Below are positions 44,209 to 53,880 of a stretch of 64,000 nucleotides of DNA, piece after piece. Under the pieces are notes generated by a model. That model ran no database searches. It was given only the letters and a program-made list of their open reading frames with translations, and was not told the origin of the DNA. The DNA comes from Microvirga vignae. Its GTDB lineage: Bacteria > Pseudomonadota > Alphaproteobacteria > Rhizobiales > Beijerinckiaceae. Where the stretch lies: NCBI RefSeq assembly GCF_001017175.1, contig NZ_LCYG01000042.1, positions 1-64,000 of the forward strand, read 5' to 3'. Every line of letters starts with the position of its first letter. Within the stretch, counting starts at the first letter, position 1. Both the position numbers and the translations under genes were made by a program.

Positions 44209-45186
44209 ATGGCGCAGACTGCGCTTCCCACGTCGATCGATTTTCTTGCGCCTCCCGTGCTTTGCAACGAGCAGGGCGAGGTGCGCACGGTCGGCGTGGA
44301 GATCGAGTTCGTGGGGCCCTCCGCCGAGAAGACGGTGCAAGCCTTGCAGGAAGCGCTGGGCGGCCGGCTCATCGAGGTGGACCCGCATTCCTTCGCCCTG
44401 AAGGATTCAGCTATCGGCGAGCTGACGGTCGAGCTCGACAGCCGCTTCCTGCATCCGGGCAAGAGCGCAGGCAGCCAGAAAGGCGTGCTACCCAAGATCG
44501 CGGCCCTCTTCGGCTTTGCCGCAAGCTATCTCGTGCCCTGCGAGCTGGTGACGGCACCGACCCCCATCGACCGCCTGCAGGAGCTCGACCGAATTCTCGG
44601 TATCCTGCGCAAGCTCGGCGCGAAGGGCACCCAGGATGCGCCTTTCTACGCCTTTGGGCTTCACTTCAATCCGGAGATCCCCCGTCAGGATGCTCAGACC
44701 CTTGCAGCCTTCATGAAGAGCTTCGTGCTCCTGAACCCTTGGCTGCGCCGCGAGGTCTCGCCCGACCGCACCCGCGATCTCCTTGGCTTCGCCGATCCGT
44801 TCCCGGCAGATTACGTGCGCATGATCGCCTCGCCCGACTACTGGCCCGACATCCCGCGTTTCATTGATGATTATCTGGCGGCAAACCCCACCCGCAACCG
44901 GGACCTCGATCTGCTCCCGCTCTTGCATCATCTCGACAAGGAGCGCGTGCGCGCCGTGCTGCCGAACGAAAAGATCAACGGACGGCCGACCTTTCACTAT
45001 CGGCTACCCGATGCACGCGTGAGCGACCCAGGCTGGAGCATCGCGCCGGATTGGAACCGCTGGGTGGCGGTGGAGCGCTTGGCTGCCGGTCGCGAGAAAC
45101 TCGACATGGTGGGCGGCACCTATCTGGCTTTCGAAGGCGAGGACAAAAGCTGGGCCAACGTGGTGGAGCAGGTCGTGCGGTCATGA
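44209..45186 (+). CDS. Amidoligase-family protein
   Basis: A 325-aa ATP-dependent carboxylate-amine ligase-like protein (amidoligase_2). The family opening TVGVEIEF is at about 27-34, followed by GELTVELDSRFL and PCELVTAPTPIDRLQELD. The central FGLHFNPEIPRQD and the C-terminal WVAVERLAAGREKLDMVGG are conserved. ATP-grasp-related amidoligases join amino groups to carboxylates in unusual peptides. It overlaps the next gene by 4 bp (ATGA), so the two proteins are expected to act together. No signal peptide. Confidence 0.87.
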   Translation: MAQTALPTSIDFLAPPVLCNEQGEVRTVGVEIEFVGPSAEKTVQALQEALGGRLIEVDPHSFALKDSAIGELTVELDSRFLHPGKSAGSQKGVLPKIAALFGFAASYLVPCELVTAPTPIDRLQELDRILGILRKLGAKGTQDAPFYAFGLHFNPEIPRQDAQTLAAFMKSFVLLNPWLRREVSPDRTRDLLGFADPFPADYVRMIASPDYWPDIPRFIDDYLAANPTRNRDLDLLPLLHHLDKERVRAVLPNEKINGRPTFHYRLPDARVSDPGWSIAPDWNRWVAVERLAAGREKLDMVGGTYLAFEGEDKSWANVVEQVVRS

Positions 45187-45884
45187 CGAGGCCTTTGATC
45201 GGCGTCACCACGTCAAGGCGTGGCGGTTGGCGCAGTTACCTCATGCATCGCCTGGCGCTCGCCCGCGTGGGTGCGCGCTCCGTTCGACTCGTGCCAGGCG
45301 AGCCCCTGCCTGAGGAGCCCTTGCAAGGCCTCGTCATCGGCGGTGGCGACGATATCGGCGCGGAGATCTATGGCGGAAAGGTTCTGCCCGACGTGCGCAT
45401 CGACCCGGAGCGCGACAAGATGGAGTTGTCGCTCCTGAAAGCTGCGCTGCCTCAGCAACTCCCCATCCTCGGCATCTGCCGGGGCTCGCAGATGATTAAC
45501 GTGGCTCTGGGAGGAACCCTGCACACGGATATCTACGAGGTCTATGTTCAGGCGCCGAAGATGCGCACGGTTCTGCCGAAGAAGCGTGTGGCCATCGAGC
45601 CGGATTCCCGGCTAGACAGGATCCTGCGCTGCAATCCCTGCCTCGTGAATGCATTGCATCATCAATCCGTGGATCGGCTCGGCGAGGGATTGAAGATCGC
45701 AGCCCGCGACGAGAGCGGGATCGTTCAGGCCATCGAGAACGAGAAGGCGCCGTTCCTCATCGGCGTTCAATGGCATCCTGAGCTTCTGGTCTGGAAGAAG
45801 CCGCAGCAACGGCTGTTCGCCGCGCTTGTGCGGGCGGCGGAAGAAGTCGCCGCTCCTTTGACGGCTGCGGCCATGGTCTCGTGA
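45183..45884 (+). CDS. Class I glutamine-amidotransferase-like hydrolase (peptidase C26/PuuD type)
   Basis: A 233-aa alpha/beta hydrolase of the gamma-glutamyl-GABA hydrolase family. The nucleophile is Cys99 in GICRGSQM, with His198 and Glu200 in GVQWHPEL completing the triad; GGGDDI forms the oxyanion region. It would either supply ammonia or cut gamma-glutamyl bonds. Coupled by ATGA to the amidoligase, it may remove what the ligase adds, or trim its product. Comparative-genomics work has described such amidoligase/GATase pairs; their substrate here is unknown. Confidence 0.87.
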   Translation: MTRPLIGVTTSRRGGWRSYLMHRLALARVGARSVRLVPGEPLPEEPLQGLVIGGGDDIGAEIYGGKVLPDVRIDPERDKMELSLLKAALPQQLPILGICRGSQMINVALGGTLHTDIYEVYVQAPKMRTVLPKKRVAIEPDSRLDRILRCNPCLVNALHHQSVDRLGEGLKIAARDESGIVQAIENEKAPFLIGVQWHPELLVWKKPQQRLFAALVRAAEEVAAPLTAAAMVS

Positions 45885-47447
45885 TCAGCTCACGCGCTTC
45901 GTCGTGCGCGGGAACAGCGGCACGATCTTGTTGTCATCATCATGCGGCGTCAGGTGGCGCTGGATCGCGGCATGCAGATCGCGGCTGATGATGGGCTTTT
46001 GCAACAGCGGGAACTCGCCCGCATCACCTGCTGCGACCGGATTACCTGTGATCAGCAGAACGGGAAGTCCGGGGAAGATCTGACACACCTCGCGGGCCAG
46101 CATGAAACCGTTCATGGTGCCCGGCATGGCGATATCGGTCAGTACGAGACTGGGCCTGCGCGCATTCAGGCTCTTGATGGCCTGCGCGGCATCGGTGGCG
46201 ATGCTGGTAACATAGCCGAACTCTTCCAGGGTGGATTGCAGAGCGAGAGCAACCTCGAGCTCGTCCTCAACGATGAGAACCTCCGCATTCTGTCGCATGT
46301 CCTCGCTCGGCAGTTCATCGTCGCCATTGCCTCCGAAAGGCAGCATCGTCGCGGCCTGGGCGCGCGGCAGGTATAACGTGATCGCCACATCCATGCCGTT
46401 GCGGGAAACCTTCGAGGCTCCGCCGATGCCTTGCAGGAAATGCAAGCTGCGGTTCAGGCGCAGCCATGACGAGACATCGATGTCCTGCAGCGTGAAGGCC
46501 GGTTCTGCAGCCTCATCCAGATCCGGGGAATTTTCCCCGGCAATGCTGCGGATCGTGAGCTGAACAAAGTCACCCTCGATCTCCAGATTCGGGAGGGAGC
46601 CCTTCTCGACCTGCGCGTTCTGCGCTTCGAGAGAGATCGCACCACCCTGGGTCAGAGCATCGCGCACATAGGCGCTCAAGGTCACAATTGCCGTTTCGAT
46701 ATCATCTGAATCGGCCTCGACCGGCCAGAGCTCCTCGTCCAACGATACACGCAGCTCTACGGTGTCGCGCAGGAGGGAGCGCCCCATCAAGGCTGCAACT
46801 GAATTAATTCTTTCAGACAGGTCGAGATATTGAACCTTGGGTTCACTCTGCCGGGCGAAAGCGGCGGACTTGGCGATGAGTTTGGCAGCCTGATCGGATG
46901 CCACGAGCGCCGACAGCAGCTTGCGCTGGATCGATGGTTGATCCTTCATCTGCCGGGCAACCGCATCGATATTGGCGCTGATCACCATGAGCTTGTTGTT
47001 GAGATCATGAATGATTCCCTCCCGCAGGTGCTCGACGGCCTGAGCCTTCTGAATGCGGCGCAGAACTTCCTCGTCCTCGACGGGAGATGGTTCTTCAGAA
47101 GAATGGAGCGCCACCTGCGCCGCAGCCGGCTCGACGGTGATGGTCTCAAAGATGGACGCATCATTGATAACCGGCTTCTTTCGCTTGAGGATCCTGCGGA
47201 CCTGCCGCCCCACCAGCAAAGGAGCCCCCGCTGCAACCGACAGGAAGAGGGCCAGAGCGACGACAAGGGTTTCCGAGTTTCGGGTATAGGCAGCCCCCGC
47301 CAGCGCCAGACCTGATAGAATCAGGGCGCAGGACAAGATCAGAAAGGACAGCCTCAGGATCGCTGGCACCGGTTGCTCGCGTTTCTCACAAACCCATTGA
47401 CCTGACGCCCGCAAGACGCCACTTCGGGACGTTATCTTGTGTAGCAC
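45885..47447 (-). CDS. Membrane histidine-kinase-like protein with receiver domain; ATPase appears degenerate
   Basis: Up to 520 aa. Two N-terminal helices (ILRLSFLILSCALILSGLAL, TLVVALALFLSVAAGAPLL) are followed by a coiled linker and a HisKA-like helix with EGIIHDLNNKLMVISANID, whose His could be phosphorylated. The kinase core is degenerate: the N box reads VTLSAYVRDALTQGG with no Asn, and a DxGxG box is missing. The C-terminus is an intact receiver: VLIVEDELEVAL, the phospho-Asp in SLVLTDIAMPGTMNG, and a final Lys in LLQKPI. GTG 47447 as start is uncertain. It may receive phosphoryl groups rather than make them. Confidence 0.8.
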   Translation of the reverse strand: MLHKITSRSGVLRASGQWVCEKREQPVPAILRLSFLILSCALILSGLALAGAAYTRNSETLVVALALFLSVAAGAPLLVGRQVRRILKRKKPVINDASIFETITVEPAAAQVALHSSEEPSPVEDEEVLRRIQKAQAVEHLREGIIHDLNNKLMVISANIDAVARQMKDQPSIQRKLLSALVASDQAAKLIAKSAAFARQSEPKVQYLDLSERINSVAALMGRSLLRDTVELRVSLDEELWPVEADSDDIETAIVTLSAYVRDALTQGGAISLEAQNAQVEKGSLPNLEIEGDFVQLTIRSIAGENSPDLDEAAEPAFTLQDIDVSSWLRLNRSLHFLQGIGGASKVSRNGMDVAITLYLPRAQAATMLPFGGNGDDELPSEDMRQNAEVLIVEDELEVALALQSTLEEFGYVTSIATDAAQAIKSLNARRPSLVLTDIAMPGTMNGFMLAREVCQIFPGLPVLLITGNPVAAGDAGEFPLLQKPIISRDLHAAIQRHLTPHDDDNKIVPLFPRTTKRVS

Positions 47448-47510
47448 GAATGAACGACAGGCGAGATAGCTCTCGCAATAAAGTTCTCGTTCCGGATTAA
47501 GGAGATGAAT

Positions 47511-49745
47511 GTGCGGCTTTCTTATGTCCTTGGCCTTCTGTCAGCCGTGGCCGTGTCCAGCCTACCCCTGAACGGAGTTACAGCGCAGGAGGCCGTCGAG
47601 CGCCGTGTGAACGAGTTGCTCGGGCAGATGACCCTGGAAGAGAAAGTCGGACAGTTGAACCTCGTCTCTCACGGCCCTCCTCTGCGCTGGGAAGACATTT
47701 CCGAGGGTAAGGCCGGAGCGGTGCTGAACTTCAACAATGCCGAAGACGTGGCCCGGGCACAGGCGCTCGTCCAGCAATCGCGGCTCAAGATTCCGCTGCT
47801 CTACGGCCTCGACGTCCTACACGGCTTCCGTACCCAATTCCCCCTCCCCTTGGGAGAAGCCGCAGCCTTCAACCGGCGCATCTCGTTTCTCGCCTCCGAG
47901 TGGGCCGCGAAGGAAGCTTCTTACGTGGGCGTGAACTGGACATTCGCTCCCATGGCCGACCTCTCACGTGACAGCCGCTGGGGCCGCATCGTCGAAGGAT
48001 TTGGCGAGGACCCCTATCTCGGCTCCGTGCTGACGGCCGCGCGGGTGGAAGGTTTCCGGAAAGGCGGTCTCGCTGCTGCCACGAAGCACTTCGCGGGCTA
48101 CGGTGCGCCCCAGGGCGGGCGCGACTACGACACCACCTACATCCCCCGCGCGGAGATGTACGATACCTATCTCCCCTCATTCCGCGCAGCGGCGGAAGCA
48201 GGCTCGGCGAGCTTCATGGCCGCCTTCAATGCCCTCAACGGCGAGCCCTCGACCGCGAATGCGTGGCTGTTGACGGATGTGCTGCGCAAGCAATGGGGCT
48301 TTGACGGCTTCGTCACCTCCGACTGGGTCGGCATCGGTGAACTGGTGAACCACGGTGTCGCGGCCGATGGCGCCGAGGCGGCGCGCAAGGCGATTCTCGC
48401 CGGCGTCGACATGGACATGATGGGCCAGCTCTACATCAGGCATCTACCCGACGAGGTGCGCGCTGGCCGCGTGCCGGAAAGCGTGATCGATGAATCGGTC
48501 CGCCGAATCCTACGCACCAAGATGCGTCTCGGTCTCTTCGAGCAGCCCGCCATCGACCCCAAGCGCACGGATGCGAACTTCCCCTCCAAGGAAGCGCGCC
48601 AGGCCGCACGTGAGGTTGCGCGCGAAACCCTGGTGCTGTTGCAGAACAAAGACGACCTGCTGCCGGTGAAATCCGGCACTCGCTCGATCGCCGTCATCGG
48701 GCCCCTCGCCGATGCGCCTCAGGACCAGATGGGCCCGCATGCCGCCCGCGGTCACAAGGAAGACAGCGTCACGATGCTTCAGGGCATCCGCCAGCGTGCA
48801 CAATCCGCCGGAATCACGGTGAACCATGCGCCTGCCTGCGATCTCATGTGCCGCTCGACGGAACAGCTGTCCGCAGCCATTGAGGCTGCAAAAAAGGCCG
48901 ATCTCGTGATCGCCGTCTTCGGCGAGCCGCAGGAGCTTTCGGGCGAGGCGGCCTCTCGTGCCTATCTCGACCTCAGCGGCAAGCAGAAGGAGGTTCTGGA
49001 GGCGCTCGCCGATACAGGCAAGCCGATCGCGCTCGTGGTCATCGGCGGTCGCCCTCAGGTCCTGAACTCACTGGTAGAGCGCATCCCGTCGATCCTCATG
49101 GCTTGGTATCCAGGCACCGAGGGCGGCAATGCCGTGGCCGATGTGCTGTTCGGCGATTTCAACCCGAGTGGCAAGCTCCCTCTCACATGGCCGCGCGCTA
49201 CGGGCCAGTTGCCCATGTACTACAACCGCCTGCCCTCGAGCCGCCCGACTCTTCCGAACAACCGCTTCACGCTGCAATACATCGATGAAGCCATCACGCC
49301 GCTCTACCCGTTCGGCTGGGGCCTCAGCTATACGCAGTTCGCGTATTCGGACGCGACCATTGGGCAAAAGCAGCTCGATGCAGGTCAGATGCTGGACGTG
49401 TCCGTGAACGTGACAAACAAGGGATCACGGGCCGGACAAGAAGTGGTGCAGCTTTACACCCGTGATCCGGTGGCAAGCCGCAGCCGCCCTCTGCGCCAGT
49501 TGAAGGCCTTTGAGAAGATCAGTTTGAATCCGGGTGAGACGAAGCGCGTGAGCTTACGCGTTCCGGTCGAATCCCTGGGCTTCCATCTCGACGACGGCAG
49601 CTATGTCGTCGAGGCGGGCGCGATCCAGGTTTTCGTCGGTGGGAGTTCTCTAGCCGGACAGGTAGGCGAGGTGGAGATCGTGAAGACGATCAGCCTGCCG
49701 CCTGATGAACGGCGCGCCTCTGCCTCCACCAGCGTCGTGCAGTAA
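47511..49745 (+). CDS. bglX: Periplasmic beta-glucosidase, glycoside hydrolase family 3
   Basis: A 744-aa secreted glycosidase. A signal peptide (LSYVLGLLSAVAVSSLPLNG) precedes the GH3 barrel. The nucleophile Asp is in GFVTSDWVGI; KHFAGYGAPQGGRDYD and TFAPMADLSRDSRWGR are substrate-binding loops. A C-terminal sandwich and a fibronectin-III-like domain (VNVTNKGSRAGQEVVQLYTRD) follow. GTG 47511 is chosen over ATG 47505 because AAGGAG at 47499-47504 is six bases from it and touches the other. It removes terminal glucose residues from glucans or glycosides. A clean terminator follows. Confidence 0.93.
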   Translation: MRLSYVLGLLSAVAVSSLPLNGVTAQEAVERRVNELLGQMTLEEKVGQLNLVSHGPPLRWEDISEGKAGAVLNFNNAEDVARAQALVQQSRLKIPLLYGLDVLHGFRTQFPLPLGEAAAFNRRISFLASEWAAKEASYVGVNWTFAPMADLSRDSRWGRIVEGFGEDPYLGSVLTAARVEGFRKGGLAAATKHFAGYGAPQGGRDYDTTYIPRAEMYDTYLPSFRAAAEAGSASFMAAFNALNGEPSTANAWLLTDVLRKQWGFDGFVTSDWVGIGELVNHGVAADGAEAARKAILAGVDMDMMGQLYIRHLPDEVRAGRVPESVIDESVRRILRTKMRLGLFEQPAIDPKRTDANFPSKEARQAAREVARETLVLLQNKDDLLPVKSGTRSIAVIGPLADAPQDQMGPHAARGHKEDSVTMLQGIRQRAQSAGITVNHAPACDLMCRSTEQLSAAIEAAKKADLVIAVFGEPQELSGEAASRAYLDLSGKQKEVLEALADTGKPIALVVIGGRPQVLNSLVERIPSILMAWYPGTEGGNAVADVLFGDFNPSGKLPLTWPRATGQLPMYYNRLPSSRPTLPNNRFTLQYIDEAITPLYPFGWGLSYTQFAYSDATIGQKQLDAGQMLDVSVNVTNKGSRAGQEVVQLYTRDPVASRSRPLRQLKAFEKISLNPGETKRVSLRVPVESLGFHLDDGSYVVEAGAIQVFVGGSSLAGQVGEVEIVKTISLPPDERRASASTSVVQ

Positions 49746-49755
49746 ACCTTAACCG

Positions 49756-49786
49756 AGCCGCCCGAAGCCACTTCGGGCGGCTTTTT
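49756..49786 (+). terminator. Intrinsic terminator after bglX
   Basis: The stem AGCCGCCCGAAG / CTTCGGGCGGCT with a three-base loop is followed by TTTTTG. A perfect 12-bp stem. Confidence 0.9.
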
Positions 49787-49828
49787 GATTGGTGGACCCC
49801 GCCAGTCAGGCGCAGTAATGTTTCCCCA

Positions 49829-50629
49829 ATGGACGTACAGCTGAAACATGCCAAGCACCGCATCGTCGCCGCCCGAACTTTAAGGTCGGTGAAGACAATT
49901 GCTGCCTCTGAGCGGACAGGCGCAGCAGATACGCTCCTCGGCATGGCGCTCACCTTCATCGCGGGCGCGATCAATGCCGGCGGCTTTCTCGCCGTCGGGC
50001 AATACACGTCGCATATGTCCGGCATTCTCTCGTCCATGGCGGACAATCTGGCCCTGGGCAGCGTGACGCTTGTTGCGGTTGGCCTTGCAGCATTCGTTCC
50101 CTTCGTCTCAGGGGCAGCCTGCTCCGCGATGCTGATCAATTGGGGCAGGCGGCATCATCTTGGCAGCCGCTATGCCCTGCCCCTGATGCTGGAGGCCGTG
50201 CTTTTGTGCATCTTCGGCGTGCTGGGCTGGATGGCGCATCCATCGCCCCGATTCTTTGCGGGTGCCATACCGCTTCTTTGCTTCATCATGGGTCTGCAGA
50301 ATGCCACGGTGACGAAGATCTCCGGCGCGCGCATGCGCACGACCCATGTCACCGGCATCGTGACGGATATCGGCATCGAACTCGGCAAACTTCTTTACTG
50401 GAATCGTAGCCGGAATCTCGAAGGACTCGTGATGGCAGACCGCGAGAAGCTGCGCCTGCTGCTCCTGCTGCTCGGCTCGTTCCTCACCGGCGGAGTCACG
50501 GGCGCCATCGGCTTTAGCCATCTCGGCTTCCTGTTCTCCCTGCCCTTCTCCCTGCTGCTCGTGCTGCTGGCGGGCCCACCGCTCGCGGAGGATTTCATCG
50601 GCCACGCCAATCCTTCGCAAACACGGTAA
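49829..50629 (+). CDS. YoaK-family (DUF1275) membrane protein
   Basis: A 266-aa protein with a basic, hydrophilic N-terminus of about 30 residues and six or seven membrane helices. DUF1275 features are LTFIAGAINAGGFLAVGQYTSHMSG and CFIMGLQNATVTKISGARMRTTHVTG. Transport is assumed for this family but unproven. Rightward and apparently alone, just after the bglX terminator. Confidence 0.9.
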   Translation: MDVQLKHAKHRIVAARTLRSVKTIAASERTGAADTLLGMALTFIAGAINAGGFLAVGQYTSHMSGILSSMADNLALGSVTLVAVGLAAFVPFVSGAACSAMLINWGRRHHLGSRYALPLMLEAVLLCIFGVLGWMAHPSPRFFAGAIPLLCFIMGLQNATVTKISGARMRTTHVTGIVTDIGIELGKLLYWNRSRNLEGLVMADREKLRLLLLLLGSFLTGGVTGAIGFSHLGFLFSLPFSLLLVLLAGPPLAEDFIGHANPSQTR

Positions 50630-50779
50630 CCGCCCTTCCATTGCCGACACCTTTGCCAACCCCTGTCAAAGGACTATGCTCAAGCTAGCGCCGTGCGCGG
50701 CAACCAAGTGCGCATGGCGCTCACAAGGGAGGAGCCGGGCATGTTTGCCTGGTCAAAAGCATAAAGGTTGGAACAAACC

Positions 50780-51895
50780 ATGCGTATCGGCGTGCCGAAA
50801 GAAATCAAGAACCACGAGTACCGTGTAGGCCTCGTACCCTCATCCGTCGCAGAGCTTGTGCACCACGGTCACAGTGTGATGATCGAACGCGGCGCGGGTC
50901 TGGGCGCAGGAGTGACGGATCGCGAATATGAAGCCACAGGGGCCGTCATCGTTGACGGGCCAGACCGGATCTTCGCAGAGGCGGAGATGGTCGTGAAGGT
51001 GAAGGAGCCCCTGGCGGAGGAGCGCAGGCGTCTTCGCCCTGGCCAAGTTCTCTTCACCTATCTCCATCTCGCGCCCGACCTGAAGCAGACCGAGGATCTC
51101 GTCAAGAGCGGCGCCACCTGCATCGCCTACGAGACGGTGACGTCGGCAGCCGGCGCCCTGCCGTTGCTGACGCCCATGTCGGAGGTCGCCGGGCGTCTCG
51201 CGCCGCAAGTGGGGGCGCATTGTCTCGAGAAGGCACAAGGCGGGCGCGGCGTTCTGCTCGGCGGCGTTCCCGGCGTGCCTGGGGCGGAAGTGGTCATTCT
51301 CGGGGGCGGCGTGTCTGGGACGCATGCAGCCACCATCGCCCTCGGCATGGGTGCGCATGTCACGGTGATCGACCGCTCGGCCGATGTGCTGCGCCGCCTG
51401 TCGGCCCAGTTCAACGGAGCCGTGCGCACAGTCTTCTCCACGCGCGATGCCGTTGCCCAGGCCGTCACAAACGCCGATCTGGTCATCGGCGCCGTTCTGG
51501 TGCCCGGAGCGGCAGCCCCGAAGCTGATCACCGCCGAGATGGTGCGGCAGATGAAGGCGGGCTCCGTATTCGTCGACATCGCCATCGATCAGGGCGGATG
51601 CTCCGAAACATCGCGACCCACGACCCATTCCGCCCCGACCTACATCGTGGACGACGTGGTTCATTACTGCGTCACCAACATGCCGGGGGCAGTGGCTCGC
51701 ACTTCCACGTTCGCGCTCAACAACGTCACCCTGCCCTTCACCCTTGCGCTGGCGGACAAGGGATGGCGACAGGCACTGAAGGATGATCGTTTCCTGCGTG
51801 ACGGCCTCAACGTCCATGCCGGAAAGATCACATGTCGCCCGGTCGCGGAGGCGCATGGGCTTGCCTATACTCCGGCCGAGGAGGTTCTCGGCTAA
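50780..51895 (+). CDS. ald: Alanine dehydrogenase
   Basis: A 371-aa NAD-dependent dehydrogenase converting L-alanine to pyruvate and ammonia. The substrate domain has RIGVPKEIKNHEYRVGLVP and Lys/His residues in MVVKVKEPLAEE and FTYLHLAPD. The NAD domain has VVILGGGVSGTHAATIALGMGA. The C-terminal VVHYCVTNMPGAVARTSTFALNN is typical of the hexameric enzyme. ATG 50780 is the start; the upstream in-frame ATG at 50768 adds four residues without support. It supplies or uses pyruvate and ammonia in nitrogen-poor or alanine-rich growth. Confidence 0.95.
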   Translation: MRIGVPKEIKNHEYRVGLVPSSVAELVHHGHSVMIERGAGLGAGVTDREYEATGAVIVDGPDRIFAEAEMVVKVKEPLAEERRRLRPGQVLFTYLHLAPDLKQTEDLVKSGATCIAYETVTSAAGALPLLTPMSEVAGRLAPQVGAHCLEKAQGGRGVLLGGVPGVPGAEVVILGGGVSGTHAATIALGMGAHVTVIDRSADVLRRLSAQFNGAVRTVFSTRDAVAQAVTNADLVIGAVLVPGAAAPKLITAEMVRQMKAGSVFVDIAIDQGGCSETSRPTTHSAPTYIVDDVVHYCVTNMPGAVARTSTFALNNVTLPFTLALADKGWRQALKDDRFLRDGLNVHAGKITCRPVAEAHGLAYTPAEEVLG

Positions 51896-51958
51896 TACAA
51901 TGCAAGGAACATCGAACGAGGCGTGGCAGTTCACTCATGACAGAGTGGAGCGTCACCC

Positions 51959-52798
51959 ATGCCTCGTTTGAGCAGCAACCCCGTCGAAGTGTTGGCCCGC
52001 TTGGGATACGGCGCGCGCGGAGTTGTCTATGGCCTCGTCGGCTGCTTGGCCCTTCTTGCCGCGATCGGTTCGGGCGGCCAGACCGGCGGCAGCCGCAGCG
52101 CACTGCAAACCCTTCTCTCGCAACCGCTAGGCCAAATCTGGCTTGTTCTGATCGCGCTTGGTCTCTTCGGATTCTGCATCTGGCGCGTGGTGGAGGCGCT
52201 GACCGATGCCGACCATCGCGGATCCGACATGAAGGGCTGGGGCGTCAGGATAGCCCATCTCATCAGCGGCGCGATTTATGCCGGCCTTGGCGTGTCTGCC
52301 TTGAGGCTTGCGTTGGGCCGGGGCTCTGGCGGCGGAGAAGACCAAGCCGCACAGGATTGGACGGCTTGGCTCATGAGCAAGCCCTTCGGATTATGGCTTG
52401 TGGGCCTGATCGGCCTCGCCGTTGCGGCGACAGGTCTCGGCTTTGCCTGGAAAGCCTGGCGCGGTGATGCCGCAGCGCGTCTTTCGCTGCCGGCCGACAA
52501 GCGGCAATGGGTGATCTCCCTCGGGCGCATGGGATTTGCCGCGCGCGGCGTCGTCTTCGTCATCATCGGCGGCTTTCTCATCCTCGCGGCGCTTCACGGC
52601 TCTTCGTCAGAGGTCCATGGTCTCGGCGGCGCTTTGCAAACCCTGCAGCAGCAACCCTATGGCTGGGTGCTGCTGGCGTTGACGGCGATAGGCCTCTTCG
52701 CCTTTGGTCTTTTCGGCTTGGTGCAGGCTCGCTACCGCCACATCGATGCTCCAGACATCGACGACGCGAAAGCAGCCGTGGCACAGATAGAGCGTTGA
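51959..52798 (+). CDS. DUF1206 membrane protein
   Basis: A 279-aa protein with about six helices. Three similar hydrophobic repeats of about 80-90 residues, each with an ARxGYxARGVVY-like opening, can be traced: LARLGYGARGVVYGLVGCLA, VRIAHLISGAIYAGLGV and LGRMGFAARGVVFVIIGGF. This internal repetition defines DUF1206. Function unknown. The gap to ald is 63 bp, so co-transcription is possible. Confidence 0.88.
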   Translation: MPRLSSNPVEVLARLGYGARGVVYGLVGCLALLAAIGSGGQTGGSRSALQTLLSQPLGQIWLVLIALGLFGFCIWRVVEALTDADHRGSDMKGWGVRIAHLISGAIYAGLGVSALRLALGRGSGGGEDQAAQDWTAWLMSKPFGLWLVGLIGLAVAATGLGFAWKAWRGDAAARLSLPADKRQWVISLGRMGFAARGVVFVIIGGFLILAALHGSSSEVHGLGGALQTLQQQPYGWVLLALTAIGLFAFGLFGLVQARYRHIDAPDIDDAKAAVAQIER

Positions 52799-52887
52799 TC
52801 CGGGTTCAACCTGATCGCTTACGACACGTGCTCAAAGACGAAGGCGCCAAGAGGGGAGTTTCCTGAATGCCTTTGTGCATGATTGTC

Positions 52888-53112
52888 TCAAGAGTTCCAT
52901 GCCGCGAGACCAGTCCAGTCCGCGTCGTGAGAATCTCGATTGGCCCAATAGTAGCCGCATTCGATCATGGCGATCTTCTGCTCCGCGAGGCTGACCAGAA
53001 CACTGTCAGGCGTTGAAAGTCTCAGCTCCCGCAACACGTCCTTGATCTCCTTGAGGGCATGGTTAATGACCATTGGAACTTCACCCGCCATCAATTTCTG
53101 CTCCAGTACCAT
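52888..53112 (-). CDS. Small hypothetical protein
   Basis: A 74-aa protein starting at ATG 53112 (MVLEQKLMAGEVPMVINH); the frame is open back to 53208. It is mostly helical: KEIKDVLRELRLSTPDSVLVS, then AEQKIAMIECGYYWANRD. Lower G+C than the core genes, at the left edge of the accessory island. No family recognised. Confidence 0.5.
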   Translation of the reverse strand: MVLEQKLMAGEVPMVINHALKEIKDVLRELRLSTPDSVLVSLAEQKIAMIECGYYWANRDSHDADWTGLAAWNS

Positions 53113-53360
53113 CGGCAATGCTCCACATAACTGCGGTGGATGATCCACGTCCTTTCGGTCTGACGATCTCACGGCCAGCCAAAAGCAGAGTCCATCGCAC
53201 TTGATCAAACGAGCAGGTCACCGTCGGATCGACTGCTTCGGCCATGAGCTTAAGCGTCCCAAGAGGACGTCAGGCTTACGGTCACGTTACAGTTGTGTAA
53301 TGCAGTTGTCGGGTTCGGGAGGTGTTCCCGATCACATGACAAGCGCTCTGACGGCTCTTC

Positions 53361-53880
53361 TCACCGCAGACTGAAGCGAAGAGGCACCGTAAAGGTGAGT
53401 TGCTGCTTCGGAAGCGAATCCGGTGCTGGAGGCAGTGCGGTTCCGGGTGCCGCTGTCGCCAAGGCGGCCTGGTCGAGAATATTGTTCCCCGTGCTGCGCA
53501 CCAATGATGCACTGATGATGCGGCCGGAGCGCTGCATCATGAAGTGGATGGTTGCGACGCCCGATATCTCCTGCGAGCGCGCGGCATCAGGATAGCGAAG
53601 GCGGCTGCGCAGGGCCGCTGCCAGTTGAGCCGCATAGCGATTGATCACGTTCGGATCCGCGGAAGCCGCAGCGCCTCCGGTGTTCTCGCGTGACGAGGCG
53701 GCCTGCTGCTGCCGTGGAGCCGAAGAGGCAACGTTCTTCTTCAGCGGGGGCTTATGCGGCTTGGGAGGATCCTTGCGCTCCGTCTTGGGCTGCATAGACG
53801 GCTTCACCGGCTCTGGGACAGGTTTCGGCTCGACAGTCTCCTCCGGCAGAGGCAGGGCTTCGACCGCCTTTGGCTCGTCC
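53361..53880 (-). pseudogene. tonB-like gene lacking its 5' end
   Basis: The leftward frame encodes a Pro/Lys/Glu-rich spacer (VEPKPVPEPVKPS, then PPKPHKPPLKKN) and a TonB C-terminal domain (RYAAQLAAALRSRLRYPDAARSQ, VATIHFMMQRSGRIISASLV, TFTVPLRFSL). TonB proteins need an N-terminal membrane anchor, which is missing. Reading upstream, the frame meets TGA near 53925 with no ATG, and from about 53881 the DNA belongs to the rightward recombinase-like remnant. So a junction cut off the anchor. A start at GTG 53807 would give only a soluble fragment. Confidence 0.75.
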
